Part shown: positions 26,150 to 34,128 of the stretch, piece after piece
How positions within the stretch are numbered: position 1 is the first letter of the stretch
How the letters are laid out: each line of letters starts with the position of its first letter
Assembly: GCA_934646185.1 (NCBI GenBank)
Contig: CAKUEH010000002.1
Location: forward strand, 62,001 to 126,000
DNA from: an uncultured Oscillospiraceae bacterium
GTDB taxonomy: Bacteria; Bacillota; Clostridia; Oscillospirales; Oscillospiraceae
Length of the DNA stretch: 64,000 bases
Direction: 5' to 3'
Translations under genes and position numbers: made by a program
Notes under the pieces: generated by a model
The model's input: only the letters and a program-made list of their open reading frames with translations
Told to the model about the DNA's origin: nothing
The model's database searches: none

Positions 26150-26896
26150 TCAGTCCCGAACGCCTGCCAGCGCCAGAAATTTCTGATCCGACTGGATGCC
26201 CTGCGTCAGGAAGCTGCCGTCGCGGAACAGGGCGTAGGTCGTGACCGGCGCGGGGACGTTCTGCGCGGATTCCCTGTCAGTGATATGGATCGCTCTGAAC
26301 GGGATGCCGTGCGCCCTTGCAGCCTCCTGCACCCTCGGCACCCAGTAACAGGTGAATGGACACTGGTCGGTATAGTAAAGGACAAAGCCGTCGCCGTCTG
26401 CCCTGGGGTGCCGGGCACAGTCTTTGAATTTCGGCGGCGCAGCATGCGGCACAAGGGACAGATACATCAGGACGATCCCGCAGTCGGATCTGTCCGCGAT
26501 CCGGAAGCCCTTGTAAGCCAGAAACTTCGGATCGGCAAGAAATTCCCGCTTCCGCCCCTCGGCGCACAGAATGCACAGACCGTTTTTCCGCTGCGCCGCA
26601 GCGTCGCGGATACATTCGCCCAAGAGGTCGTTCGAATACCCATGCCCCTTCATCGCGCCCGCAATCCACAGACAATTGATATAGAGATATCCCGCTGCCT
26701 CGATGGGCACCCATGCGTTTTCCGCCAGGATGTATTCGATAAAGCATTTGCCGCGCTCCTCACTGCGGTAAAAAACGAGCCCTTCGTCGAAGCGCTGCTT
26801 CAGCCATTCCTTTTTGGCGAGACTCTGTTTGCCGGACATCGCGCAGCAGATGTGCTCCCGGTCAATATTTTCTTTTGTGATATGGATATACTGCAT
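26150..26896 (-). CDS. GNAT acetyltransferase with C-terminal YoaP-like domain
   Basis: A 248-residue two-domain protein. Residues 1-140 form a GNAT domain with an acetyl-CoA loop region (AGAMKGHGYSNDLLGECI) and a variant Q/RxxGxG signature. The C-terminal ~80 residues resemble the YoaP domain, a thioredoxin-like segment with YTDQCPFTCYW and a cis-Pro-like NVPAPVT. Such proteins are widespread in Firmicutes without a proven substrate; detoxification is often proposed. It lies 40 bp after the CPBP protease gene in the same operon. Confidence 0.8.
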   Translation of the reverse strand: MQYIHITKENIDREHICCAMSGKQSLAKKEWLKQRFDEGLVFYRSEERGKCFIEYILAENAWVPIEAAGYLYINCLWIAGAMKGHGYSNDLLGECIRDAAAQRKNGLCILCAEGRKREFLADPKFLAYKGFRIADRSDCGIVLMYLSLVPHAAPPKFKDCARHPRADGDGFVLYYTDQCPFTCYWVPRVQEAARAHGIPFRAIHITDRESAQNVPAPVTTYALFRDGSFLTQGIQSDQKFLALAGVRD

Positions 26897-26936
26897 AGAC
26901 TTCTCCTGTCCTGTTTCCGGTGTGCCGCGATGCAGG

Positions 26937-27671
26937 TCAACGCTGCGAGCGGTTCGGAAGCGTTTTTGTGAGGATCAAGGTGTAGCCAACCGTGAGCAAT
27001 ATCAGAGCGGCGGCATGAACAAGGCGCGTCTGCGTGGTGAGCCCTGCGTCGTTTGCAAACGTGCCGAGCGTGTTGATGGCGGAATGGACGGCGATGCAGG
27101 GGAGCAGACTTCCGCCGCGATAAAAGATCGTGACCAGCAGGAAGCCCACCGCGACCGCAAAGACGATCTGACACAGGTTATGGACGAGCTCCATGCCGCT
27201 GCCGTTGAACAGGTTGATCAGATGCCCGATGCCGAAGGTCACGCTGGAGATGACGACTGCGGATCTGACGTTATTTTTTGCGATGGCCGCAAACAGGAAG
27301 CCGCGGAAGATCACTTCCTCCAAAAACCCGACGCAGAGCATACATATAACCCGGCAGACCGTTTCCGGCAGCGTGTAATTGACCGCGGCGCCGTTCCAGA
27401 GGTTTCCCGACGCTAAGACGAGCAGCGGCACATAGTAAAGGAACCGCCGGGCCGGAACGGAGGATCTGCAAAGCCCGTACCGCGTCTGCAGCCTGTTTTT
27501 CCGGATGAAGGCAAAAAGAACGATCGTCTGCAGGAGCGCGAACACCGCGCTCGCCGCATAGCCGATCCCGATGATCTCGTTGAGCGGGTTTGCCAGCGAT
27601 TGCAGAATGCAGTAGACCGCGATCCACACAAGCGCAAATGTCAGTTCATTTTTTTCATACAGCTTTTTCAT
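26937..27671 (-). CDS. CPBP-family intramembrane metalloprotease
   Basis: A 244-residue membrane protein with about seven hydrophobic segments and the CPBP (Abi/Rce1) motifs: EEVIFRG for the glutamate pair and arginine, FGIGHLIN and later AVHSAINTLG for the metal-binding histidines. Bacterial CPBP proteases act in bacteriocin immunity, peptide maturation or envelope signalling. The ATG overlaps the stop of the upstream TetR gene, so the two are coupled and the protease is probably what the regulator controls. Confidence 0.88.
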   Translation of the reverse strand: MKKLYEKNELTFALVWIAVYCILQSLANPLNEIIGIGYAASAVFALLQTIVLFAFIRKNRLQTRYGLCRSSVPARRFLYYVPLLVLASGNLWNGAAVNYTLPETVCRVICMLCVGFLEEVIFRGFLFAAIAKNNVRSAVVISSVTFGIGHLINLFNGSGMELVHNLCQIVFAVAVGFLLVTIFYRGGSLLPCIAVHSAINTLGTFANDAGLTTQTRLVHAAALILLTVGYTLILTKTLPNRSQR

Positions 27672-28240
27672 TTCATTTCCTCCCGCGCCGCCAGAATGGC
27701 GCCTTTATATGCCTGCTCCAACTGCGATCCGATAAGCGTTTCGTCATATTGCAGCGAATTGTTTGCGATGATGCTCGCGTATCCGTGCGCGAACAGAAAG
27801 ATCGTCAGAAAGACCTTTTTTGTCTGCTCCATACTGAGTGCGAGCGCTCCCTGCATCGCCGAAAGAACCGGGGCAAGCTCCTCCGCGTCGATCAGCTCAA
27901 GCAGCGTCGCGCCGTTAAAGAAATCCGACTGAAAAAGGAACCGGAACAAATGCGGCTCCTTGATCGCAAAGCGGATATAATTCAGCCCGATCCCAAGCAT
28001 CACGCCCTTCTGCGGACGTTTCAGATCCATCAGATAGTCCGAATGATACTGGTCCGCCTTTGCATAGACCGTCCGTTTCAATTCTTCAATCGTTGCAAAG
28101 TGATACATGACGGGCTGCGTGGAGCAGTGCAGCCGTTCCGATACGGTCCTCGCGCTGATGTTTCCCGCGCCTGTCTCACGGGCGACCGCAAAAGCCGCGT
28201 CAACGATCATTTCCCGCGTCACCTTGACCTTTGCAGGCAT
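27668..28240 (-). CDS. TetR-family transcriptional regulator (copy 2)
   Basis: A 190-residue regulator, paralogous to the TetR at 13596-14213: helix-turn-helix near residues 8-48 (ISARTVSERLHCSTQPVMYHF) and a C-terminal domain with LGIGLNYIRFAIKEPHLFRFLF. It is the first gene of the operon running to 25079 and is preceded by GGAGG. A large AT-rich palindrome covers its transcription start, strongly suggesting autorepression relieved by an unknown ligand. Confidence 0.9.
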   Translation of the reverse strand: MPAKVKVTREMIVDAAFAVARETGAGNISARTVSERLHCSTQPVMYHFATIEELKRTVYAKADQYHSDYLMDLKRPQKGVMLGIGLNYIRFAIKEPHLFRFLFQSDFFNGATLLELIDAEELAPVLSAMQGALALSMEQTKKVFLTIFLFAHGYASIIANNSLQYDETLIGSQLEQAYKGAILAAREEMK

Positions 28241-28252
28241 AGATGCACCTCC

Positions 28253-28274
28253 ATATATAATTCAAATTATATAT
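28253..28274. promoter_or_regulatory. Palindromic operator of the second TetR operon
   Basis: Two perfect 10-bp arms (28253-28262 and 28265-28274, right arm AATTATATAT) around CA lie directly over the predicted minus-strand transcription start. The size and placement fit a TetR dimer operator. Confidence 0.8.
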
Positions 28275-28281
28275 AACCTAA

Positions 28282-28310
28282 ATTATACATAAAAAAGCGG
28301 CGCTTGTCAA
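28282..28310 (-). promoter_or_regulatory. Consensus promoter of the second TetR operon
   Basis: On the minus strand a perfect TTGACA (28305-28310) and a perfect TATAAT (28282-28287) are 17 bp apart. Confidence 0.85.
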
Positions 28311-28459
28311 TCCGTCCGGAACAAAAAACCTGACGGCGGATCCTTCGGCGGAAAGCAGAAAACAGGCGCGGCCCACTTGCTTTTTGTGCGGCTCTGCTGG
28401 TATGATAACAAAAAGGCGCGGCGCGCAGAAAAAAGCCGGGCGGGAAAGGAACAGCGGCA

Positions 28460-29761
28460 ATGACGGAACGGGAAAAACGGGTACAGTGGTTTCAGGCGGC
28501 ACGGTTCGGGATGTTCCTGCACTGGGGACTCTACGCGATCCCCGGGCGCGGCGAATGGTACATGAGCGGCGCGCGGATGCCGGCGGAGGAATACGAGCGC
28601 TACATGCGGGAGTTTACAGCCAAAGCCTATGACCCCAGAGACTGGGCACGGCGGGCAAAGCGGGCCGGGATGCGGTATGTCGTGCTGACGGCGAAGCATC
28701 ACGACGGCTTCTGCCTGTTCGACTCCAAGCTGACGGATTACAAGAGCACAAACGCGCCCTGCGGGCGCGATCTGGTGCGGGAATTTGTGGACGCTGTCCG
28801 CGCCGAGGGTCTCCGCGTGGGCCTGTATTACTCCCTGATCGACTGGCACCACCCGGATTTCCCGAAATACAGCGACCCGAATCACCCGATGCGCGGCAAC
28901 CCCGCCTATCAGAACGAGCAGATCGAGTTTGACCGCTATCTCGCATACATGCACGGACAGGTCGAGGAGCTGGTCACAAATTACGGCAAGATCGACATTC
29001 TGTGGTTCGACTTTGCCTATGGCGAGCTGCGCGGCGAGGCGTGGAAGGCTACGGAGCTGATGAAGATGGTGCGCAGCCACCAGCCGGACGTCATCGTGGA
29101 CAACCGGCTCGAGGCCAGCGGCGAGAGCTTCGGAAGCCTCGTCACGGAAAGCCCGGCCTATTACAGCGGCGATTTCGTCAGCCCCGAGCAGCTCCTGCCG
29201 CCGGAGGGCATCCGCAATGTCCGCGGCGAGCGCGTACCCTGGGAGCTGTGCGCGACGATGAACAACAACTGGGGCTATGTGCCCTATGACACGACATATA
29301 AGCCCGCATCCATGCTCATCCGGAAGCTGGTCGAGTGCGTCAGCAAGGGCGGCAACATGATCCTGAACGTCGGCCCGGACGCGACCGGACGCTTCCCGGC
29401 GCAGAGCTGCCGGCTGCTCGACGAGATCGGCGCGTGGATGGCGCTGAACGGCGAGAGCATTTACGGCTGCGGCAGCGCGGAGCTTCCGAAGCCGGACTGG
29501 GGCTGGTATACAAGACGGGCGGGGAAGCTCTACGCGCATGTGCTCGAAGCGCCGCTCGGCCCGCTGCCGCTGACCGGCCTTGTGCCGGAGCGCATCGGCG
29601 CGGTGCGCCGTCTTGCGGACGGCGGCGAGGTGGTGCGCGGCGAAAGCTGGGTCACAAGCGCGTATGAAAACCTTGCCTTCGTCTCCTTCGGGACAGTCCC
29701 GCAGTATACCTATCCGCTGCCGGACCCGATCGATACCGTTCTGGAGATCGAATATCAGTAA
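28460..29761 (+). CDS. GH29 alpha-L-fucosidase
   Basis: A 433-residue family 29 glycoside hydrolase that releases L-fucose from fucosylated glycans. The family opening RFGMFLHWGLYA is present, then YVVLTAKHHDGFCLFDS, and the catalytic nucleophile Asp184 in ILWFDFAYGE. The acid/base is not fixed by sequence in this family. There is no signal peptide, so it acts on imported small fucosides. It is followed 59 bp later by a hydroxyacid dehydrogenase. The G/C-rich gap between them contains a 7-bp hairpin at 29772-29790. Confidence 0.93.
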   Translation: MTEREKRVQWFQAARFGMFLHWGLYAIPGRGEWYMSGARMPAEEYERYMREFTAKAYDPRDWARRAKRAGMRYVVLTAKHHDGFCLFDSKLTDYKSTNAPCGRDLVREFVDAVRAEGLRVGLYYSLIDWHHPDFPKYSDPNHPMRGNPAYQNEQIEFDRYLAYMHGQVEELVTNYGKIDILWFDFAYGELRGEAWKATELMKMVRSHQPDVIVDNRLEASGESFGSLVTESPAYYSGDFVSPEQLLPPEGIRNVRGERVPWELCATMNNNWGYVPYDTTYKPASMLIRKLVECVSKGGNMILNVGPDATGRFPAQSCRLLDEIGAWMALNGESIYGCGSAELPKPDWGWYTRRAGKLYAHVLEAPLGPLPLTGLVPERIGAVRRLADGGEVVRGESWVTSAYENLAFVSFGTVPQYTYPLPDPIDTVLEIEYQ

Positions 29762-29820
29762 AAACGAAGCGCCGCGCGCCGGACGCGCGGAAAGCAAATA
29801 ACAGACAGGAGAAAGCTGCT

Positions 29821-30786
29821 ATGAAACTTGTAGTATTGGACGGTTATACGGAAAACCCCGGCGATCTGAGCTGGGCGCAGCTGGAAGCGCTGGGGGAGCT
29901 GACGGTCTATGACCGCACGTCATATACGGAATCCCCGCTGATCGCGCAGCGCATCGCGGACGCGCAGATCGTCGTGACGAACAAAACGCCGCTTTCCCGG
30001 CAGACGATCGAAGCCTGCCCGGGGATCCGGCTGATCGCGGTGCTGGCCACGGGCTATAACGTGGTCGACTGCGCGTGCGCAAAAGAGCGGGGGATCCCGG
30101 TCGTCAACGTGCCGGCCTACGGCACGGCGTCGGTCAGCCAGTATTCCATCGCGCTGCTGCTGGAGATCTGCCACCATATCGGCCATCACAGCGCGTCTGT
30201 CCGCAACGGGGACTGGGCCGCGGATCCGGACTGGTGCTACTGGGATTATCCGCTCATCGAGCTGGAGGGCAAGACCATCGGCATCATCGGCTTCGGCCGC
30301 ATCGGACAGGCTGAGGGCAGGATCGCGAAGGCGATGGGCATGCGCGTTCTGGCCTGTGACATCCATCCGAACGACGCCGGACGCGCCGTAGGCGAATATG
30401 TCGATCTGGACACGCTGCTGCGCGAGTCGGACGTCGTGTCGCTCCACTGCAATCTGACACCGGAAAACACCGGGCTCATCAACAAAGCGGCCATCGAAAA
30501 AATGAAGGACGGCGCGATCCTCATCAACAACGCCCGCGGCCAGTTGCTCGCGGAGCAGGACGTCGCGGACGCGCTGAACAGCGGCAAGCTCGCCGCCGCC
30601 GGTTTGGACGTGGTCAGCACAGAGCCGATCCGCCCGGACAACCCGCTGCTGCGGGCGAAAAACTGCATCATCACGCCGCACATCTCCTGGGCGCCGAAGG
30701 AAAGCCGCCGGCGGATCATGGACATCACCGCAGAAAACATCCGCGCGTTCCTGAACGGAACGCCGCAGAACGTCGTCAACCCCTGA
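29821..30786 (+). CDS. D-isomer 2-hydroxyacid dehydrogenase (glycerate dehydrogenase-like)
   Basis: A 321-residue NAD(P)-dependent dehydrogenase. The Rossmann motif IGIIGFGRIGQ is followed about 20 residues later by an acidic Asp (ACDIHPN), suggesting NAD preference. The catalytic trio is Arg239 (NNARGQ), Glu268 (STEPIRPDNP) and His287 (ITPHISW). It most resembles hydroxypyruvate/glycerate dehydrogenases, but 2-ketoacid reduction of other substrates is possible. AGGAG precedes the ATG. A palindromic repeat lies 20 bp after the stop. Confidence 0.88.
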   Translation: MKLVVLDGYTENPGDLSWAQLEALGELTVYDRTSYTESPLIAQRIADAQIVVTNKTPLSRQTIEACPGIRLIAVLATGYNVVDCACAKERGIPVVNVPAYGTASVSQYSIALLLEICHHIGHHSASVRNGDWAADPDWCYWDYPLIELEGKTIGIIGFGRIGQAEGRIAKAMGMRVLACDIHPNDAGRAVGEYVDLDTLLRESDVVSLHCNLTPENTGLINKAAIEKMKDGAILINNARGQLLAEQDVADALNSGKLAAAGLDVVSTEPIRPDNPLLRAKNCIITPHISWAPKESRRRIMDITAENIRAFLNGTPQNVVNP

Positions 30787-30805
30787 AATGCGCCCCAATA
30801 CGCAC

Positions 30806-30842
30806 GATCCGTGCAGGGGCGGGCTCTGCCCCTGCACGGATC
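30806..30842. repeat. Perfect 15-bp inverted repeat of the AGGGGC type
   Basis: Two perfect 15-bp arms (30806-30820 and 30828-30842) flank a 7-nt loop GGGCTCT. The AGGGGCGG...CCCCT core and CTCT loop relate it to the GTAGGGGC repeats at 13144 and 53542-53699. It could also end the dehydrogenase transcript, although no U-run follows. Confidence 0.65.
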
Positions 30843-30875
30843 ATGTGAATGCGAACTGCGCCGCGGGAAACGAAA

Positions 30876-30901
30876 AAGAGCAAGCCGTCCGGCTTGCTCT
30901 T
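30876..30901 (-). terminator. Terminator of rpmB
   Basis: On the minus strand an 11-bp stem (30891-30901 with 30876-30886) with a 4-nt loop runs into TTTTT, 15 bp after the rpmB stop. Confidence 0.85.
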
Positions 30902-30915
30902 CGGTTCGTCTTCGA

Positions 30916-31104
30916 TCAGATCGCACGCTCAACCTTGTTGGAACGCAGGCATCTTGTGCAGACATATACATGGCGCGGAGTACCGTCAACGATTGCCTTG
31001 ACACGTTTGACGTTGGGCTTCCATGCACGGTTCGCACGTCTGTGAGAATGGGAGACCTTGATACCGAATGTTACGCCCTTGCCGCAGATATCGCATTTTG
31101 CCAT
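30916..31104 (-). CDS. rpmB: 50S ribosomal protein L28
   Basis: A 62-residue protein with the L28 signature: MAKCDICGKG, SHSHRRANRAWKPN and VCTRCLRSNKVERA. It carries two CxxC pairs, so this is the zinc-binding form. The ATG at 31104 lies 8 bp from AGGAGG; the ATG at 31113 has no such site. It is a single-gene unit with its own promoter and terminator, divergent from hprK. Confidence 0.97.
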   Translation of the reverse strand: MAKCDICGKGVTFGIKVSHSHRRANRAWKPNVKRVKAIVDGTPRHVYVCTRCLRSNKVERAI

Positions 31105-31164
31105 CGGATGCACCTCCTTGCCGCTTGGAAAATCAGTTTCACGCGCTATAAAGCGCCGACAAAT

Positions 31165-31193
31165 ATATTAGCAGATTGCGTTGGAAATTGCAA
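31165..31193 (-). promoter_or_regulatory. Promoter of rpmB
   Basis: On the minus strand TTGCAA (31188-31193) and TAATAT (31165-31170) are 17 bp apart, about 60 bp upstream of the start. Confidence 0.65.
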
Positions 31194-31251
31194 GAACTTT
31201 TTTCGGAAAAATCAGAAAAATTCGAGCCGGAGCGACAATGGATTTTCCTTG

Positions 31252-31280
31252 TTGCGAAACCGGGGCAAAGCGGGTATAAT
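31252..31280 (+). promoter_or_regulatory. Promoter of hprK
   Basis: TTGCGA (31252-31257) and a perfect TATAAT (31275-31280) are 17 bp apart, 28 bp before the GTG start. Confidence 0.75.
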
Positions 31281-31308
31281 CAGGGTATCCTGAAACAGAG
31301 GTGATTAT

Positions 31309-32250
31309 GTGGCAAGTACCTACACGGTTCTGCTGTCCGAGCTCGTCTCGGAATTCAAGCTCGACTTTTTCTACCGGTCGACGGATTTTGACAAGATCCA
31401 TGTGACCGTTGACGATATCAGCCGTCCGGGCCTCCATCTGGCCGGCTTCTTCGACCACTACGAGCCCATGCGCGTCTATGTCTGCGGCACGGTGGAGACG
31501 GCCTACCTGCAGAAGCTCACGCCGGAGGAGCGGATCATCATCTTCGACCACTTCCTGTCCTACAAATGCCCGGCGCTCATTTTTGCGCGGGGCTTTGAGC
31601 CCATGCCGGAATGCCTCGAAATGGCAAAGAAATACGACGTGACGGTGCTCGGCACGAAGGACACGACGTCCTATATCGTTTCGAGCCTCATTACCTATTT
31701 AAAAAGCTCGCTCGCCCCGCGCGTCACGCGCCACGGCGTTCTGGTCGAAATTTACGGCGAGGGCATCCTCATTAACGGCGACAGCGGCATCGGCAAGAGC
31801 GAGACGGCCATCGAGCTGGTCAAGCGCGGGCACCGTCTCATCGCGGACGACGCGGTCGAGATCAAAAAGGTTTCGCCGCACGAGCTCGTCGGCTCTGCGC
31901 CCCCGGTTCTGAAGCACTATATCGAGCTTCGCGGCATCGGCGTCATCAACGTCGCGAAGCTGTTCGGCATGGGCGCGGTCAAGGAAAGCTCCAATATCGA
32001 TCTTATCATCAATATGGTCCCGTGGCGCGACGGCGAGGCGTATGACCGTCTCGGCATGGAGACGCAGTACACGGAGATCCTCGACGTCAAGGTCCCGTCC
32101 ATCACAGTCCCCATCACGCCGGGACGAAATCTGGCCGTGATCTTTGAGGTCGCCGCCATGAACAACCGTCAGAAACGCATGGGCTACAACGCCGCCGTGG
32201 AATTTACCGAGCAGATGAGCAAATACTTTACGGCCCGCAGCGACGACTGA
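31309..32250 (+). CDS. hprK: HPr kinase/phosphorylase
   Basis: A 313-residue bifunctional enzyme that phosphorylates and dephosphorylates Ser46 of HPr and so drives carbon catabolite control in Firmicutes. The Walker A loop GDSGIGKS (157-164) and the following LIADDAVEI are visible, with the HPrK signature PITPGRNLAVIFEVAA near the C-terminus. The GTG start has AGAGGTG upstream; no ATG fits. Unlike many relatives it is not followed by lgt but has its own promoter and terminator ahead of murB. Confidence 0.96.
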   Translation: MASTYTVLLSELVSEFKLDFFYRSTDFDKIHVTVDDISRPGLHLAGFFDHYEPMRVYVCGTVETAYLQKLTPEERIIIFDHFLSYKCPALIFARGFEPMPECLEMAKKYDVTVLGTKDTTSYIVSSLITYLKSSLAPRVTRHGVLVEIYGEGILINGDSGIGKSETAIELVKRGHRLIADDAVEIKKVSPHELVGSAPPVLKHYIELRGIGVINVAKLFGMGAVKESSNIDLIINMVPWRDGEAYDRLGMETQYTEILDVKVPSITVPITPGRNLAVIFEVAAMNNRQKRMGYNAAVEFTEQMSKYFTARSDD

Positions 32251-32256
32251 ATCACG

Positions 32257-32294
32257 AAAAGAGGAACCGGCTGGCTGGTTCCTCTTTTATTTTT
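32257..32294 (+). terminator. Terminator of hprK
   Basis: A 12-bp stem (32257-32268 with 32277-32288) with an 8-nt loop and a T-rich tail; the A-run on its left makes it potentially bidirectional. Confidence 0.85.
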
Positions 32295-32304
32295 ATCGGA
32301 GATG

Positions 32305-32313
32305 TGGTATGAT
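32305..32313 (+). promoter_or_regulatory. Extended -10 promoter of the murB-dnaE cluster
   Basis: TGGTATGAT is an extended -10 element with no good -35 box, 28 bp before the murB start. It overlaps an in-frame ATG at 32309 that is therefore unlikely to be the start. Confidence 0.5.
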
Positions 32314-32341
32314 AAAAAAAATTATCCACCCGGAGGCGTTT

Positions 32342-33250
32342 ATGTGGAATTCTGAGCTTCAGCAGACCATCATCCAGCGCTGCGCAGCGGCGGAATACCG
32401 GCTTCAGGAGCCGCTCAGCCGCCATACCTCCTTCCGCATCGGCGGCCCGGCGGCCATCATGGCGTTCCCGAAAACCACAGAAGAGCTGAAACAGCTGCTG
32501 CGGGCCGCTTCGGCGGAGGGTGTCACGCCGTATATCCTCGGCGCGGGAACCAATATTCTGGCCCCGGACGAGGGGCTGCAGGCGCTTGTGATCTGCCTCA
32601 AGGACGCGCTGTGCGGCATCCGGTGTCCGGACGAGACGCGGATCGAGGCTTACGCGGGCGAAAGCATGGCGAGGGCGGCTGTTTTCGCGAAAAATCACGC
32701 GCTGACCGGGCTGGAATTTGCCCACGGCATCCCCGGCACGCTCGGCGGCGGCGTATATATGAACGCGGGTGCCTACGGCGGCGAACTGAAGCAGATCGTC
32801 GAATCGGTCACGATCCTGACCATGGACGGCGAAGAAAAGACGCTGTCCGGCGAGGAATGCGGGTTCGGCTATCGCACGAGCGTGTATCAGAAGCTGCCGT
32901 GCGTGATCGTCCGGGCCGTCCTGCGTCTGCAGCCGGGCGACCCGGAGGCGATCGGGCAGACGATGCGCGCGCTGATGGAAAAAAGAAAGACTTCGCAGCC
33001 GCTGGAGCTGCCGTCCGCGGGCAGCACGTTCAAGCGCCCGGAGGGGTATTTTGCCGGCCCGCTCATCGAGCAGGCCGGGCTCAAGGGCTGCGGCTTCGGC
33101 GGAGCGGAGGTCTCAAAGAAGCACGCGGGCTTCGTCGTGAATACCGGCGGCGCATCGGCCGATGATGTGAAGAAGACTATCGCAATGGTGCAGTCGCGCG
33201 TGTGGGAAGCGTCCGGTGTCCGGCTCGAGCCGGAGATCCGGATCTGGTAA
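32342..33250 (+). CDS. murB: UDP-N-acetylenolpyruvoylglucosamine reductase
   Basis: A 302-residue FAD enzyme that reduces UDP-GlcNAc-enolpyruvate to UDP-MurNAc in peptidoglycan synthesis. FAD-binding parts include HTSFRIGGPA and ILGAGTNIL; GIPGTLGGGVYMNAGAYGGE and the catalytic serine/glutamate region (SAGSTFKRPEG, then RLEPEIRIW) mark a type II-like MurB. The ATG at 32342 has GGAGG upstream; the ATG at 32309 lies in the promoter. It heads the cluster with rapZ, yvcK and whiA, a conserved Firmicutes order. Confidence 0.95.
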   Translation: MWNSELQQTIIQRCAAAEYRLQEPLSRHTSFRIGGPAAIMAFPKTTEELKQLLRAASAEGVTPYILGAGTNILAPDEGLQALVICLKDALCGIRCPDETRIEAYAGESMARAAVFAKNHALTGLEFAHGIPGTLGGGVYMNAGAYGGELKQIVESVTILTMDGEEKTLSGEECGFGYRTSVYQKLPCVIVRAVLRLQPGDPEAIGQTMRALMEKRKTSQPLELPSAGSTFKRPEGYFAGPLIEQAGLKGCGFGGAEVSKKHAGFVVNTGGASADDVKKTIAMVQSRVWEASGVRLEPEIRIW

Positions 33251-33262
33251 AAGGAGTACGCT

Positions 33263-34123
33263 ATGCAGTTTGTTATCATTTCCGGCATGTCCGGCGCGGG
33301 AAAGAGCAGGGCCGCGTCCGATCTTGAGGATCTCGGCTTTTACTGCGTCGACAATATGCCGGCGGAAATGATCCCCCAGTTTGCCCAGCTGTGTCTGGCG
33401 ACGAAGGGACGATATGAAAAGGTCGCGCTTGTGACGGATATCCGCGCGAGCATGACCTTTGACGCGCTGTTTCAGGCCCTGCAGAAGCTGGACGACATGC
33501 ACCTGCAGTATTCGATCTACTATATTGAGGCGTCCACGGCGGTCATCATCAAGCGCTACAAGGAGACGCGCCGCCTGCACCCCCTGATGAAGGACGGCTC
33601 CACGCTCGAAAACGCCATCGCACGCGAACGCGAGCTGCTCGCCCCCGTGCGCAACCGCGCCAGCGCCATCATCGACACGTCCAACCTCTCCACCGGCAAG
33701 CTGCGCGGCCAGCTCATCGATCTGGTCGCGGGCGGGATGCGGGAGCACTCGATGGACGTGCGCGTCGTGTCGTTCGGCTTCAAATACGGCCTTCCGCTGG
33801 AGGCCGATCTGGTCTTCGACGTGCGCTTCCTGCCGAATCCGTATTATATCCCGGAGCTGAAGCACCAGACCGGACTGGACGAGCCGGTCAAAAACTTCGT
33901 CTTCAAATACCAGCAGACGCTGGATTTTATGACAAAAACCGAGGATCTGCTCTCCTTCCTTCTGCCAAACTATCTGGACGAGGGCAAGACAGACCTCGTC
34001 ATCGCCGTCGGCTGTACGGGCGGCAAGCACCGGAGCGTCTGCATCGCGAAGGAGCTTTTTGAATTCGTCTCCAAAAAGGGCTACGCGGCCACGCTCAGCC
34101 ACCGCGATATGGGCAGAAGGTGA
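33263..34123 (+). CDS. rapZ: RNase adapter RapZ / YvcJ nucleotide-binding protein
   Basis: A 286-residue P-loop protein: Walker A GMSGAGKS at residues 8-15, LGFYCVDNMP soon after, and a C-terminal domain with FKYGLPLEADLVFDVRFLPNP and GCTGGKHRS. In B. subtilis YvcJ is a GTP/ATP-hydrolysing protein linked to competence; in E. coli RapZ guides small-RNA decay for glucosamine-6-phosphate synthesis. Which role applies here is unknown. It overlaps or nearly abuts yvcK. Confidence 0.94.
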   Translation: MQFVIISGMSGAGKSRAASDLEDLGFYCVDNMPAEMIPQFAQLCLATKGRYEKVALVTDIRASMTFDALFQALQKLDDMHLQYSIYYIEASTAVIIKRYKETRRLHPLMKDGSTLENAIARERELLAPVRNRASAIIDTSNLSTGKLRGQLIDLVAGGMREHSMDVRVVSFGFKYGLPLEADLVFDVRFLPNPYYIPELKHQTGLDEPVKNFVFKYQQTLDFMTKTEDLLSFLLPNYLDEGKTDLVIAVGCTGGKHRSVCIAKELFEFVSKKGYAATLSHRDMGRR

Positions 34124-34128
34124 GCGCC

